In this document: positions 1 to 6,035 of the stretch, in pieces | Numbering within the stretch: the first letter of the stretch is position 1 | How the letters are laid out: each line of letters starts with the position of its first letter | DNA from: JAZGER01 sp036480335 | GTDB lineage: Bacteria; Pseudomonadota; Gammaproteobacteria; DSM-19610 | NCBI GenBank assembly: GCA_036480335.1 | Contig: JAZGGH010000027.1 | Coordinates: forward strand, 1 to 11,491 | DNA length: 11,491 nucleotides | Direction of reading: 5' to 3' | Translations under genes and position numbers: made by a program | The notes under the pieces: model-generated | Seen by the model: only the letters and a program-made list of their open reading frames with translations | Database searches by the model: none | What the model was told of the DNA's origin: nothing

Positions 1-776
1 CCCTGTTTGAAAGACAGTAAGAACTGCTTATGACTAGCCGAGAGTTTACTATTGATCGCGTCGACCATCTGCAAACGCACCTCTTGCAATTCCCCAGTGG
101 TTACAGATTCATTTGTCATCCCCTCAAATTCATCAAAAAATGGCTGATCAAAATTAGGCACGTTAGGTGAAAGAAGCTCAGCAATTGGCCGATTAGCTGA
201 AACCAGATAAACCAAAAACACCTCCATCAATTTTTCGCTAAAACCTTCGTCCCTCAATAACACCGAGATATCGAACAGATCCCGTGGATGCTGTCTATTC
301 AATGCTGCACAAAGTTTTCCGGCATACAGATCATTAAAAGAAACAACCGGCACACGAGCATAGCCAAAGACTTCTTGCGTTCGTGGTGAGGTTTCCATTT
401 GAACCGACTTACCAACAACACCTCGCATCACAGGGGTTGTTTCAATTTTGACTTGTATGCTGCCCGACTGTGCAACAAGCTTATAAAAATAGTTGGTCTC
501 TTCTAATACACTGCCCTTCACCTTCAAGCCCGGTAGTAGTTTCTCCAAATCTGCTTTTAACCCACGGAATGCCCTATCAATCTCAGTCAGTGCTTCATCC
601 CTTTGATTGACTAAAACATAAGTCAAATCGATATCCACCGACAGCCTCGGCAGATCACGCACAAACAGGTTGATAGCCGTGCCACCTTTCAAGGCAAAAC
701 ATTCGTATTTTGCTACCAGCGGCAATAACTTCACCAACAATTCGACTTGTTTAAAATAGCGGCTGTGTGGATCCAT
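1..776 (-). CDS. abiEii: AbiEii-type nucleotidyltransferase toxin (3' end outside window)
   Basis: This is the toxin of an AbiE (type IV) toxin-antitoxin and phage-abortive-infection system, a cytosolic nucleotidyltransferase of the AbiEii/AbiGii family. I translated 258 residues from ATG at 774-776; the frame is still open at base 1. The family motifs are in order: KGGTAINLF (residues 30-38) followed by the metal-binding pair D48-x-D50 in RLSVDIDL; the beta-strand IQVKIE (107-112); and DLYAGKLCAALNRQHPRDLFDI (149-170) with K154, R165, D166 and D169. All expected active-site residues appear intact. The start is supported by a GGAGG ribosome site and by overlap of 26 nt with the antitoxin gene, the usual antitoxin-then-toxin order. 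Family members inhibit growth by nucleotide transfer; the target of this one cannot be read from sequence. Missing only a short C-terminal part. Confidence 0.93.
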   Translation of the reverse strand, partial: MDPHSRYFKQVELLVKLLPLVAKYECFALKGGTAINLFVRDLPRLSVDIDLTYVLVNQRDEALTEIDRAFRGLKADLEKLLPGLKVKGSVLEETNYFYKLVAQSGSIQVKIETTPVMRGVVGKSVQMETSPRTQEVFGYARVPVVSFNDLYAGKLCAALNRQHPRDLFDISVLLRDEGFSEKLMEVFLVYLVSANRPIAELLSPNVPNFDQPFFDEFEGMTNESVTTGELQEVRLQMVDAINSKLSASHKQFLLSFKQ

Positions 777-1581
777 CCGTACTTCCTCCATTGGCATATT
801 CAGCGGGGATCGTTATTTGATACTTGGCATTCAATTTCCCGCCCTTATAGATAACCCGCTTGCCACTACCTAAATCAACTAACGACGTATCCAATTTATC
901 AAACCAGGCATGATGATGCCGTTCCGCTAGCCACAAGAACAAACGCTTTGTTCTTATCCGCTTACAGGCTTGCAACAAAACCATCATTACACTGGGCCGG
1001 AATATTGTGGCGCTTTCCATGTATTTATCTGCCCTATCAAAAGAAACGCTATCCGACACAACATCCAGATACTCCAGTAACGCGCGCTCCTGCGTTGAAT
1101 AATTCAGCGGCCAATCCCATGCCCCAAACGGTAAAGTTTTATAGGTATGGTTGTTGGCTTCCTCGGCAAATAAGGTACGGTGATGTGTCGTAAATTCCGT
1201 ACCAACCCCCACTTTATGCAACCATCCCGGCAGTTTGGACAGGTTATATAAATGGATCGTTTCAGTTCCCATCGGTAGATAGTGCACCAGTCCCTGATGA
1301 TCCAGTGCCGTACTACCACCCACATGCACAGACAATCCCATTTCTTGCATCGAGTAGACAACATGCTGCCACTTCAAGGCTGGCCCAGGCCGCCGGTACA
1401 CCCCACGGGCGACCGCTTCCAGCGCACCAGAGCGCAAGTAGTAATCCACTAGTGGCCTCTTAAAGCCCTTTTTACTCAACCAGTTACGATTAACTAGCAA
1501 GCCGTCAGGCAACACCGTGCTCAAACTTTTCCGGGGCTGGGCAAGAGAAATAGTCGATTTATTATTTAAATGCATAGACAT
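751..1581 (-). CDS. abiEi: AbiEi-family antitoxin / autorepressor
   Basis: Antitoxin partner of the AbiEii toxin. AbiEi proteins have an N-terminal winged-helix DNA-binding domain that represses their own operon and a C-terminal domain that counteracts the toxin. Here the N-terminal domain covers roughly residues 15-65 (VLPDGLLVNRNWLSKKGF, then VDYYLRSGALEAVARGVYRRPG), followed by GLSVHVGGSTALDHQGL, typical of the AbiEi_3-like group, and the long C-terminal region ending ITIPAEY. Starts are ambiguous: TTG at 1590, ATG at 1581 or ATG at 1575. None has a Shine-Dalgarno sequence, and the best promoter predicts a transcript start near 1583, so I chose ATG 1581 (276 aa) with a nearly leaderless mRNA. 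The stop lies inside the toxin gene, giving translational coupling. Inverted repeats at 1571-1589 and 1637-1655 are likely its operators. Confidence 0.9.
   Translation of the reverse strand: MSMHLNNKSTISLAQPRKSLSTVLPDGLLVNRNWLSKKGFKRPLVDYYLRSGALEAVARGVYRRPGPALKWQHVVYSMQEMGLSVHVGGSTALDHQGLVHYLPMGTETIHLYNLSKLPGWLHKVGVGTEFTTHHRTLFAEEANNHTYKTLPFGAWDWPLNYSTQERALLEYLDVVSDSVSFDRADKYMESATIFRPSVMMVLLQACKRIRTKRLFLWLAERHHHAWFDKLDTSLVDLGSGKRVIYKGGKLNAKYQITIPAEYANGGSTDGSTQPLF
781..789 (-). promoter_or_regulatory. Ribosome binding site of the AbiEii toxin gene
   Basis: On the minus strand the sequence GGAGGAAGT lies 8 nt (counted from GGAGG at 785-789) before ATG 776. It sits inside the antitoxin coding region and fixes the toxin start. 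The toxin therefore has a strong ribosome site of its own, while the antitoxin has none visible. Confidence 0.8.
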
Positions 1582-1589
1582 ACTATGCA
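1571..1589. promoter_or_regulatory. Inverted repeat, proximal AbiEi operator candidate
   Basis: Perfect inverted repeat TGCATAG-N5-CTATGCA. It covers the antitoxin start codons and abuts the predicted -10 box, where a bound repressor would block transcription start. AbiEi proteins of studied systems bind paired inverted repeats at their own promoter; assignment here is inferred from position and from the second matching repeat at 1637-1655. Confidence 0.6.
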
Positions 1590-1617
1590 ATTATATATAT
1601 AAATAAACTATATTCAA
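1590..1617 (-). promoter_or_regulatory. Candidate promoter of the AbiE operon
   Basis: Minus strand TTGAAT (1612-1617) and TATAAT (1590-1595) are separated by 16 bp, a near-consensus sigma-70 type promoter. It lies between the two inverted repeats. The predicted transcription start is near 1583, only about 2 nt before ATG 1581. The stretch is AT-rich, so chance matches to the boxes are possible. Confidence 0.5.
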
Positions 1618-1636
1618 GTTTATTTATTCTGTCTTA

Positions 1637-1655
1637 TGCATAGCTATGCTATGTG
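1637..1655. promoter_or_regulatory. Inverted repeat, distal AbiEi operator candidate
   Basis: The sequence TGCATAG-N5-CTATGTG repeats the half-sites and the 5-nt spacer of the proximal repeat with two mismatches at the outer end. It also contains a perfect 12-bp palindrome, GCATAGCTATGC (1638-1649). It lies 66 bp from the first site, just upstream of the predicted -35 box. Two like-spaced sites fit cooperative repressor binding. Confidence 0.55.
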
Positions 1656-1739
1656 ATTATTAATTTTAATATATTTATGCTACGGGTTTCAGCGGCAAAA
1701 TCATACTCAAAAAAGTACAAAGAACCTGTCTCTTGGGAT

Positions 1740-1930
1740 TTCGGAAATCTGAGAGTCCACGATTTGAAGCATACGTTTGGTAGGAGATTACGGGCGGCAG
1801 ACGTGCCACTCGAAACCAGAAAAGTTTTACTTGGGCATACGAAGGGGATATTACATCCAACTAGATTGAGGCGTTGTTGGCAGCGGCTAATCGGGTGTGT
1901 AACAGCTATCCCGCAAAAATCTTGCACTGA
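1740..1930 (+). pseudogene. Tyrosine recombinase (phage-type integrase) C-terminal remnant
   Basis: Only the end of a site-specific tyrosine recombinase is recognisable. From 1746 the frame reads NLRVHDLKHTFGRRLRAAD and then VPLETRKVLLGHTKG, which carries the HxxK/R-type catalytic box and the LLGH box. Near 1847 the reading frame shifts: the next frame gives GDIT, then a stop (1862-1864), then IEALLAAANRVCNSYPAKILH to a stop at 1928-1930. Family proteins read roughly GDITTHYSAPEIE at this point, so the segment with the nucleophilic tyrosine has been lost or scrambled. The N-terminal and core regions are absent upstream, where AbiE promoter DNA begins. The gene cannot be active. It marks an old integration event next to the toxin-antitoxin operon. 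Confidence 0.8.
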
Positions 1931-1943
1931 CAATTCTAAAACG

Positions 1944-1980
1944 AAAAACGGGTTAGCACTTACTTCGCTAACCCGTTTTT
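1944..1980. terminator. Strong intrinsic terminator, probably bidirectional
   Basis: A perfect 14-bp stem (AAAAACGGGTTAGC at 1944-1957 with its complement at 1967-1980) closes a 9-nt loop. The stem ends in T5 on the plus strand and correspondingly on the minus strand, so it can stop transcription from both sides. It lies 13 nt past the last stop of the recombinase remnant and probably was that gene's terminator. Confidence 0.85.
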
Positions 1981-1997
1981 GTTGTATGAAAATTTAT

Positions 1998-2025
1998 TGG
2001 TAGCGGGGGTGCGATTTGTACCGTA
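1998..2025 (-). other. tRNA 3'-end-like stretch, possible attachment-site remnant
   Basis: Read on the minus strand, this stretch is GGTACAAATCGCAC followed by CCCCGCTACCA, resembling the T-loop, acceptor strand and CCA end of a tRNA gene. The T-stem does not pair, so it is not a functional tRNA. Tyrosine recombinases commonly integrate at tRNA 3' ends, leaving such a copy beside the integrase gene. The position, just past the integrase remnant and its terminator, fits, but the match is degenerate and no second copy is seen in the window. Confidence 0.35.
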
Positions 2026-2229
2026 GCTACATCCATTCGTGTCAAAATTAGAGACATCTGATGCTCCAAGCCAACCGCAAGATTCGTAGAGTTAGTTATT
2101 AATTTTACTGCACTTATTAATCAAATAGTTAGCTAGGCAAGGATTCCTGCCGGGCTTAGGTCACTGTAGAAGCATATCAATTCCGCGCAAACTGGCTGCC
2201 CTAATGATAGAACACATCTCTTCCCACAC

Positions 2230-2279
2230 ATTAAATACATGCGGTCATACAGCATGACTTATAACTAGTTGTATTTAAT
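2230..2279. repeat. Nested inverted repeats upstream of the MoxR operon
   Basis: The outer arms ATTAAATAC (2230-2238) and GTATTTAAT (2271-2279) are perfectly complementary. Inside are GTCAT (2244-2248) and ATGAC (2254-2258) with a 5-nt spacer, and an alternative pairing CATGC/GCATG (2238-2242 with 2252-2256). The element lies directly before the candidate -10 box, as expected for an operator or a folded control element. Confidence 0.5.
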
Positions 2280-2295
2280 ATTAAAAGACACCTTA

Positions 2296-2301
2296 TATAA
2301 T
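2296..2301 (+). promoter_or_regulatory. Candidate -10 box of the MoxR operon
   Basis: TATAAT at 2296-2301 is a perfect sigma-70 -10 hexamer in the gap before the seven-gene operon, about 67 nt from the first start codon. No good -35 box lies at the normal distance (TTGTAT at 2269-2274 is 21 bp away), which would fit an activator-dependent or weak promoter. Surrounding AT-richness lowers certainty. Confidence 0.35.
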
Positions 2302-2367
2302 ATATTTATAGGATGGCATGGTCACGCCGATACTTACGGGAAGTACTTTACTAAGAGAGGGACCCCT

Positions 2368-2880
2368 ATGTCTGAAGCCACATCCATTGAAGCAAATCCG
2401 TATCAAACACCTACAGCACAGATTGATGACATTGTAGAAGATATCTCAGGTGAAATGGCTACACGAGGTTCCCGTTTGGGCGCATATTTTCTGGACATGT
2501 TTATGTTTTTGATTCCTATGCTTGTAGTCATGGGGTTGTTAGGCGGATTCGCAGAAGGGGATCAAGAAACAATAAAAACGGCGAATATAGCAGGCATGGT
2601 CGCCGCTGCTGTTTTTTTCTTTTCAATTAATGGTGTCCTGCTGCATCGCTATGGCCAGACAATCGGTAAACGTATGCTGAAAATCCGTATTACCCGTACT
2701 GATGGATCGCACGCTGGATTGAGCAGGCTTATTATTCTGCGCTATACGGTAATCACATTAATCAGTCTAATACCCGCGATTGGAGTCATCATCAGCCTGG
2801 TAGATCCCTTAATGATTTTCCAGAAATCTAATCGTTGCCTGCATGATTTAATTGCGGACACTATTGTCGTCAAGGCATGA
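2368..2880 (+). CDS. RDD family membrane protein (first of two)
   Basis: Small integral membrane protein of the RDD family, 170 aa from ATG 2368; AGAGAGGGA at 2354-2362 is the ribosome site. The N-terminus is soluble and carries the NPYQTP motif (residues 10-15) often seen in small RDD proteins. The RDD hallmark is RLGAYFLDMF (36-45) with R36 and D43 at the first membrane helix. Membrane segments lie near 40-60, 76-95 and 125-150. GQTIGKRMLKIRI (96-108) and CLHDLIADTIVV (157-168) are the conserved loop and C-terminal boxes. The family's role is mostly unknown; a few members act in ion or sodium transport. Its stop overlaps the start of a second RDD gene (ATGA), so the two products may pair. 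Function here can only be inferred from the operon. Confidence 0.9.
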   Translation: MSEATSIEANPYQTPTAQIDDIVEDISGEMATRGSRLGAYFLDMFMFLIPMLVVMGLLGGFAEGDQETIKTANIAGMVAAAVFFFSINGVLLHRYGQTIGKRMLKIRITRTDGSHAGLSRLIILRYTVITLISLIPAIGVIISLVDPLMIFQKSNRCLHDLIADTIVVKA

Positions 2881-3560
2881 AACTAGACACCCTCCGGCGT
2901 ATGGAAACGCCGGAAGGTATCTTCCTAGATTTACGAATTGCAGGCCCCATTGTTAGAGGCCTTGCCTGGTCTGTCGACTTCGGTGTTCGTTTTGCTGTTT
3001 TTATGATTCTTATCCGAGCTTTGGCCTGGGCAGGTAACACAGGATGGGGTCTGATTTCAATTTCTATATTTTTGCTTGAGTGGTTTTATCCGGTCTTGTT
3101 TGAAGTTTTACGCGGCGGTGTTACGCCGGGCAAACAGATATTTGGCATCAAAGTGTTAATGGATGATGGAACACCCATCGGTTGGCAGGCTTCCATACTG
3201 CGAAATCTGTTGCGCACAGTCGATTTTTTACCGCTGTTTAATGTAACCGGGTTAATCACTATGGTAATGACAAAGGATTTTCAACGACTAGGTGATATTG
3301 CAGCAGGCACGTTGACTGTTTACGAGAGCAAACAGGGATCTGTGGGTGATCTCCCAGTAGCGCCCGCTATACCGCCTGGCTGCAAGCTTACCGTTGACGA
3401 ACAAACCACACTGGTGCATTTCAGTGAACGGATGCAGGGCATCAGCCCGCAGCGTTCAGAAGAGCTGGCTGACTTGGCAGTACCTTTAACAGGGGTTACA
3501 GGCAAACAAGGTGTGGAAGCGATTGTTCAGATGGCTAACTGGATCGCAGGCAGACGATGA
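2877..3560 (+). CDS. RDD family membrane protein with C-terminal tail (second of two)
   Basis: Second RDD-family protein, 227 aa, starting in the ATGA overlap with the first. It opens METPEGIFLDLRIAGPIVRGLAWSVDF, where the R27..D34 pair is the RDD signature. Membrane segments lie near residues 28-50, 56-78 and 105-130. The GGVTPGKQIFGIKV loop (80-93) and RLGDIAAGTLTVYE (137-150) match the family boxes. Beyond about residue 152 a soluble tail of roughly 75 residues follows, absent from its upstream neighbour: a proline-rich linker (VAPAIPPG), then a probable helical segment (VDEQTTLVHFSERM, later GVEAIVQMANWIAGRR). It differs clearly from the first RDD protein in sequence, so this is an old pair, not a recent duplication. 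RDD proteins of this longer type typically sit with SpoIIM-like and MoxR genes, as here. Confidence 0.9.
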   Translation: MKLDTLRRMETPEGIFLDLRIAGPIVRGLAWSVDFGVRFAVFMILIRALAWAGNTGWGLISISIFLLEWFYPVLFEVLRGGVTPGKQIFGIKVLMDDGTPIGWQASILRNLLRTVDFLPLFNVTGLITMVMTKDFQRLGDIAAGTLTVYESKQGSVGDLPVAPAIPPGCKLTVDEQTTLVHFSERMQGISPQRSEELADLAVPLTGVTGKQGVEAIVQMANWIAGRR

Positions 3561-4537
3561 ACCAACAACAATTCGAGCAAAAATACCATCAAGCCTGGTC
3601 TGATTTTGAGGATTGGTTGGAGTGGCGTGAAAACATACAAGAGAAAAGTGCTGGATCAACAGTTAATCCGATTGATATTCCGCAACGTTACCGGCAGTTG
3701 TGCCACCATTTATCGTTAGCCAGAGAGCGACGATACGCCTCGATACTGGTTGAGCGCCTGCATGACCTGGTTCTGCGAGGCCATCAAATTTTATATTCAT
3801 CACGCAGCAGTTGGTTGGCTGGCTTGACTAGGTTTCTGGTGTTTGAATTTCCTGCAGCAGTTCGTTCCGAGGCCAGGCTTTTCTGGCTTGCGGCGATTTT
3901 GTTTTATGGCGCTGGTCTGTTTATGTATCTGGCCGTTCTCAATGCACCGGATATGGTTTATACCATGATGGATCCGGAAACAGCCAACTCGATAGAATCC
4001 ATGTACAACCCGGAAAATGACAAATTCGGCCGGGAACGAGGTTCAGAAAGTGATATGGCGATGTTCGGGCATTACATTCGCAATAATATTAGTATCGCCT
4101 TTCAGACCTTTGCGGGCGGACTGCTGTTCACTCTGGGCAGCTTTTTTTTCCTGTTATTTAACGGTTTATTTTTTGGCGCTATAACGGCCCATCTTACGCA
4201 TGCCGGTTATACCGAAACCTTTTACTCTTTTGTTGTGGGTCATGGTTCCTTTGAATTGACAGCGATCGTTATTTCCGGTGCAGCTGGCATCAGGCTGGGA
4301 TTGGCGCTGCTAATGCCAGGCCGTAGATCACGGGGTAACGCGTTACATCATGCTGCCCGTATCAGTGGCAAACTGGTTAGCGGAGCAGCAGTGATGTTAG
4401 TGTTTGCTGCCTTCATTGAAGCCTTCTGGTCATCAACCCAATTTATCCCGCCAATGATTAAATATTTTACTGGTGCAAGCTTATGGATAGCGGTGGCGGC
4501 TTATTTACTGCTAGCTGGGCGGCGTTATGCAGCTTGA
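3557..4537 (+). CDS. SpoIIM-like (DUF95) stage II sporulation protein M family membrane protein
   Basis: Multi-pass inner-membrane protein of the SpoIIM/DUF95 family, 326 aa, starting in an ATGA overlap. The soluble N-terminal part (1-105) includes FEDWLEW and RYRQLCHHLSLARERRYA. A membrane segment at about 108-128 is followed by an acidic extramembrane loop (about 130-178), then IRNNISIAFQTFAGGL (174-189), and further segments near 190-212, 222-250, 272-292 and 305-322. GHGSFELTAIVISGAAG (228-244) is the family signature. In spore formers SpoIIM acts with SpoIID and SpoIIP in septal peptidoglycan remodelling; this organism shows no sign of sporulation and neither partner is here. The non-sporulation homologues travel with RDD and MoxR genes, so an envelope or transport role within that system is the likelier reading. 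Confidence 0.9.
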   Translation: MNQQQFEQKYHQAWSDFEDWLEWRENIQEKSAGSTVNPIDIPQRYRQLCHHLSLARERRYASILVERLHDLVLRGHQILYSSRSSWLAGLTRFLVFEFPAAVRSEARLFWLAAILFYGAGLFMYLAVLNAPDMVYTMMDPETANSIESMYNPENDKFGRERGSESDMAMFGHYIRNNISIAFQTFAGGLLFTLGSFFFLLFNGLFFGAITAHLTHAGYTETFYSFVVGHGSFELTAIVISGAAGIRLGLALLMPGRRSRGNALHHAARISGKLVSGAAVMLVFAAFIEAFWSSTQFIPPMIKYFTGASLWIAVAAYLLLAGRRYAA

Positions 4538-6035
4538 TTCAATAACCACTGAATTGCGCCCACGCAGCGACTGGGAAGCTATAGATCTGGGTATCATGCT
4601 GGTACGGCGCCACTGGTTGACGATCATGTCTGCCTGGTTAGTATTAATTGGGCCGCTTGCCCTGGTGTTATTGGCTGTATTCCACGAGGATTTATGGATT
4701 GCCGTATTAATTATCTGGTGGCTGAAGCCTGCCTATGACCGCATTATATTGTTCATACTCGGTCAGTCTTTGTTCGGTGATCCTCCCCGGTTGCCGGATG
4801 TCGTACGTGCTACACCCGGATTGATGCGCAACACGGGCTTGTTATGGAGTCTGACCTTTTTAAGGTTCGACCTAACCCGTAGTTTTAATTTACCTGTTTG
4901 GCAATTGGAACAATTGCGCGGTAACGATCGGCGTAAACGTCAGAAGATCCTACAAAAACGTACCCGCTCCAGCGCCGTATGGCTGACTTTTTGCTGCATG
5001 CATATTGAAATGCTTCTGCTGTTGTCATGCGTGGTTATTTTTTTATTGTTTCTGCCTGGGTCAGTTGAGTTCGACTGGAAGGCTGTGATTGCAGGTGAAG
5101 AATACGGTTTTATAACCGGCTGGCTTAGCGATTTGAGCATTATACTAATCATCGCATTGGTCGAACCCTTTTATACTGGTGCGGGATTTTCTTTATACCT
5201 TAATCGCAGAGCGCATCTAGAAGGCTGGGACCTTGAATTGGTTCTCAGGCGCATGGCCAGTCGGCTCAAGCGAGAACGATTGACTGTAGTCCATGCTCAT
5301 GCCTTGAGTGGAGTTCTGGCGGTTGTACTGTTGATCGCATGCTCAATGCATCCACAGCCTGTATACGCTGACGAAGATCCCTCGATTGATTTACAGCAAC
5401 AGCATAAAGAAATCATTGGCGAGGTCGTCAGTCACAAAGATTTCAACCAGTATGAAGAAGTTTCCAATTGGCGCTACAAAAATGATAAAGAAAAATCGGA
5501 TGCCGATTCCGAATCAATTTCGGAAGTGTTGGCACTCATCGCCAAAGCCTACGAGGTAATATTATGGACTCTGGGCATTGCAGTACTGTACTGGTTGATC
5601 AGTAATCACCTACGCTGGACAAAACTGTTCGGTGATCCCGACACCATGGCATCATCGCCACAAGCTAAAACGACAGACAGACTATTTGGAATGGACGTAC
5701 GGCCTAGCAGCCTGCCGGATGATATTCCCGGCCAGGCCAGAAAACTCTGGCAACAGGCTGATGCGGATGGTGCTATGAGTCTATTGTACCGGGGTGCACT
5801 TGCTTCATTGATTAATGAACACGAACTGGCATTAAACAGCAGTGCGACAGAAGGTGATTGCGTTCAGTTAGTCAGTGAACGTATACCAGGTTCGCTCCCG
5901 ACATATTTCAGAAACCTGACGGATGCTTGGCTAATAACGGCCTATGCCCACCGTCACCCGCACAACCCAGTATTCGACAGTTTGTGCAGTGGCTGGACGC
6001 ATTATTTTCAGGAAAAGACATGTCAACAGCCATAA
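4527..6035 (+). CDS. DUF4129 domain-containing membrane protein
   Basis: Membrane protein of 502 aa, overlapping the SpoIIM-like gene by 11 nt. Membrane segments are near residues 31-66, 70-82, 150-177, 203-225, 257-275 and 343-361. EPFYTGAGFSLYLNRRAHLEGWDLEL (213-238, read in two parts) is a box I associate with this gene family. After the 257-275 helix the text CSMHPQPVYADEDP resembles a signal-peptide end, followed by a charged, glutamate-rich stretch of about 60 residues, probably periplasmic. After the last helix comes the C-terminal DUF4129 domain (about 400-495): ARKLWQQADADGAMSLLYRG, LINEHELALNSSATEGDC and FRNLTDAWLITAYAHR. DUF4129 is of unknown function; it is recurrently encoded with MoxR and DUF58 genes. 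This suggests the domain is the membrane-side partner of the ATPase system. Confidence 0.85.
   Translation: MQLDSITTELRPRSDWEAIDLGIMLVRRHWLTIMSAWLVLIGPLALVLLAVFHEDLWIAVLIIWWLKPAYDRIILFILGQSLFGDPPRLPDVVRATPGLMRNTGLLWSLTFLRFDLTRSFNLPVWQLEQLRGNDRRKRQKILQKRTRSSAVWLTFCCMHIEMLLLLSCVVIFLLFLPGSVEFDWKAVIAGEEYGFITGWLSDLSIILIIALVEPFYTGAGFSLYLNRRAHLEGWDLELVLRRMASRLKRERLTVVHAHALSGVLAVVLLIACSMHPQPVYADEDPSIDLQQQHKEIIGEVVSHKDFNQYEEVSNWRYKNDKEKSDADSESISEVLALIAKAYEVILWTLGIAVLYWLISNHLRWTKLFGDPDTMASSPQAKTTDRLFGMDVRPSSLPDDIPGQARKLWQQADADGAMSLLYRGALASLINEHELALNSSATEGDCVQLVSERIPGSLPTYFRNLTDAWLITAYAHRHPHNPVFDSLCSGWTHYFQEKTCQQP

Larger units (their letters stand above)
2026..2367. other. Gene-free stretch before the MoxR operon
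   Basis: I see no supported coding region here. The left part (2026-2220) shows nothing recognisable. The right part holds nested inverted repeats (2230-2279), an AT-rich promoter-like stretch with TATAAT at 2296-2301, and the ribosome site of the first operon gene. An open frame starting at 2269 runs into the RDD gene, but its first 33 codons look non-coding and the start at 2368 has a good ribosome site. Confidence 0.6.

Noticed and set aside
948..1364. Open frames on both strands inside the AbiEi gene
   Set aside because: They overlap a well-supported gene in other frames and the translations resemble no family.
1653..2003. Intact 116-aa recombinase-like protein in this span
   Set aside because: The family match starts only near residue 32 and ends at the LLGH box. 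The following homology continues in another frame past a stop, so it is a fragment and not a gene.
2096..2121. Direct repeat TTATTAAT, two copies 18 bp apart
   Set aside because: Short, AT-only and in AT-rich DNA; likely chance.
2269..2367. Longer N-terminus for the first RDD protein, starting at 2269
   Set aside because: The extra 33 codons cover the promoter-like stretch, look non-coding, and the ATG at 2368 has a ribosome site and the usual NPYQTP start region.
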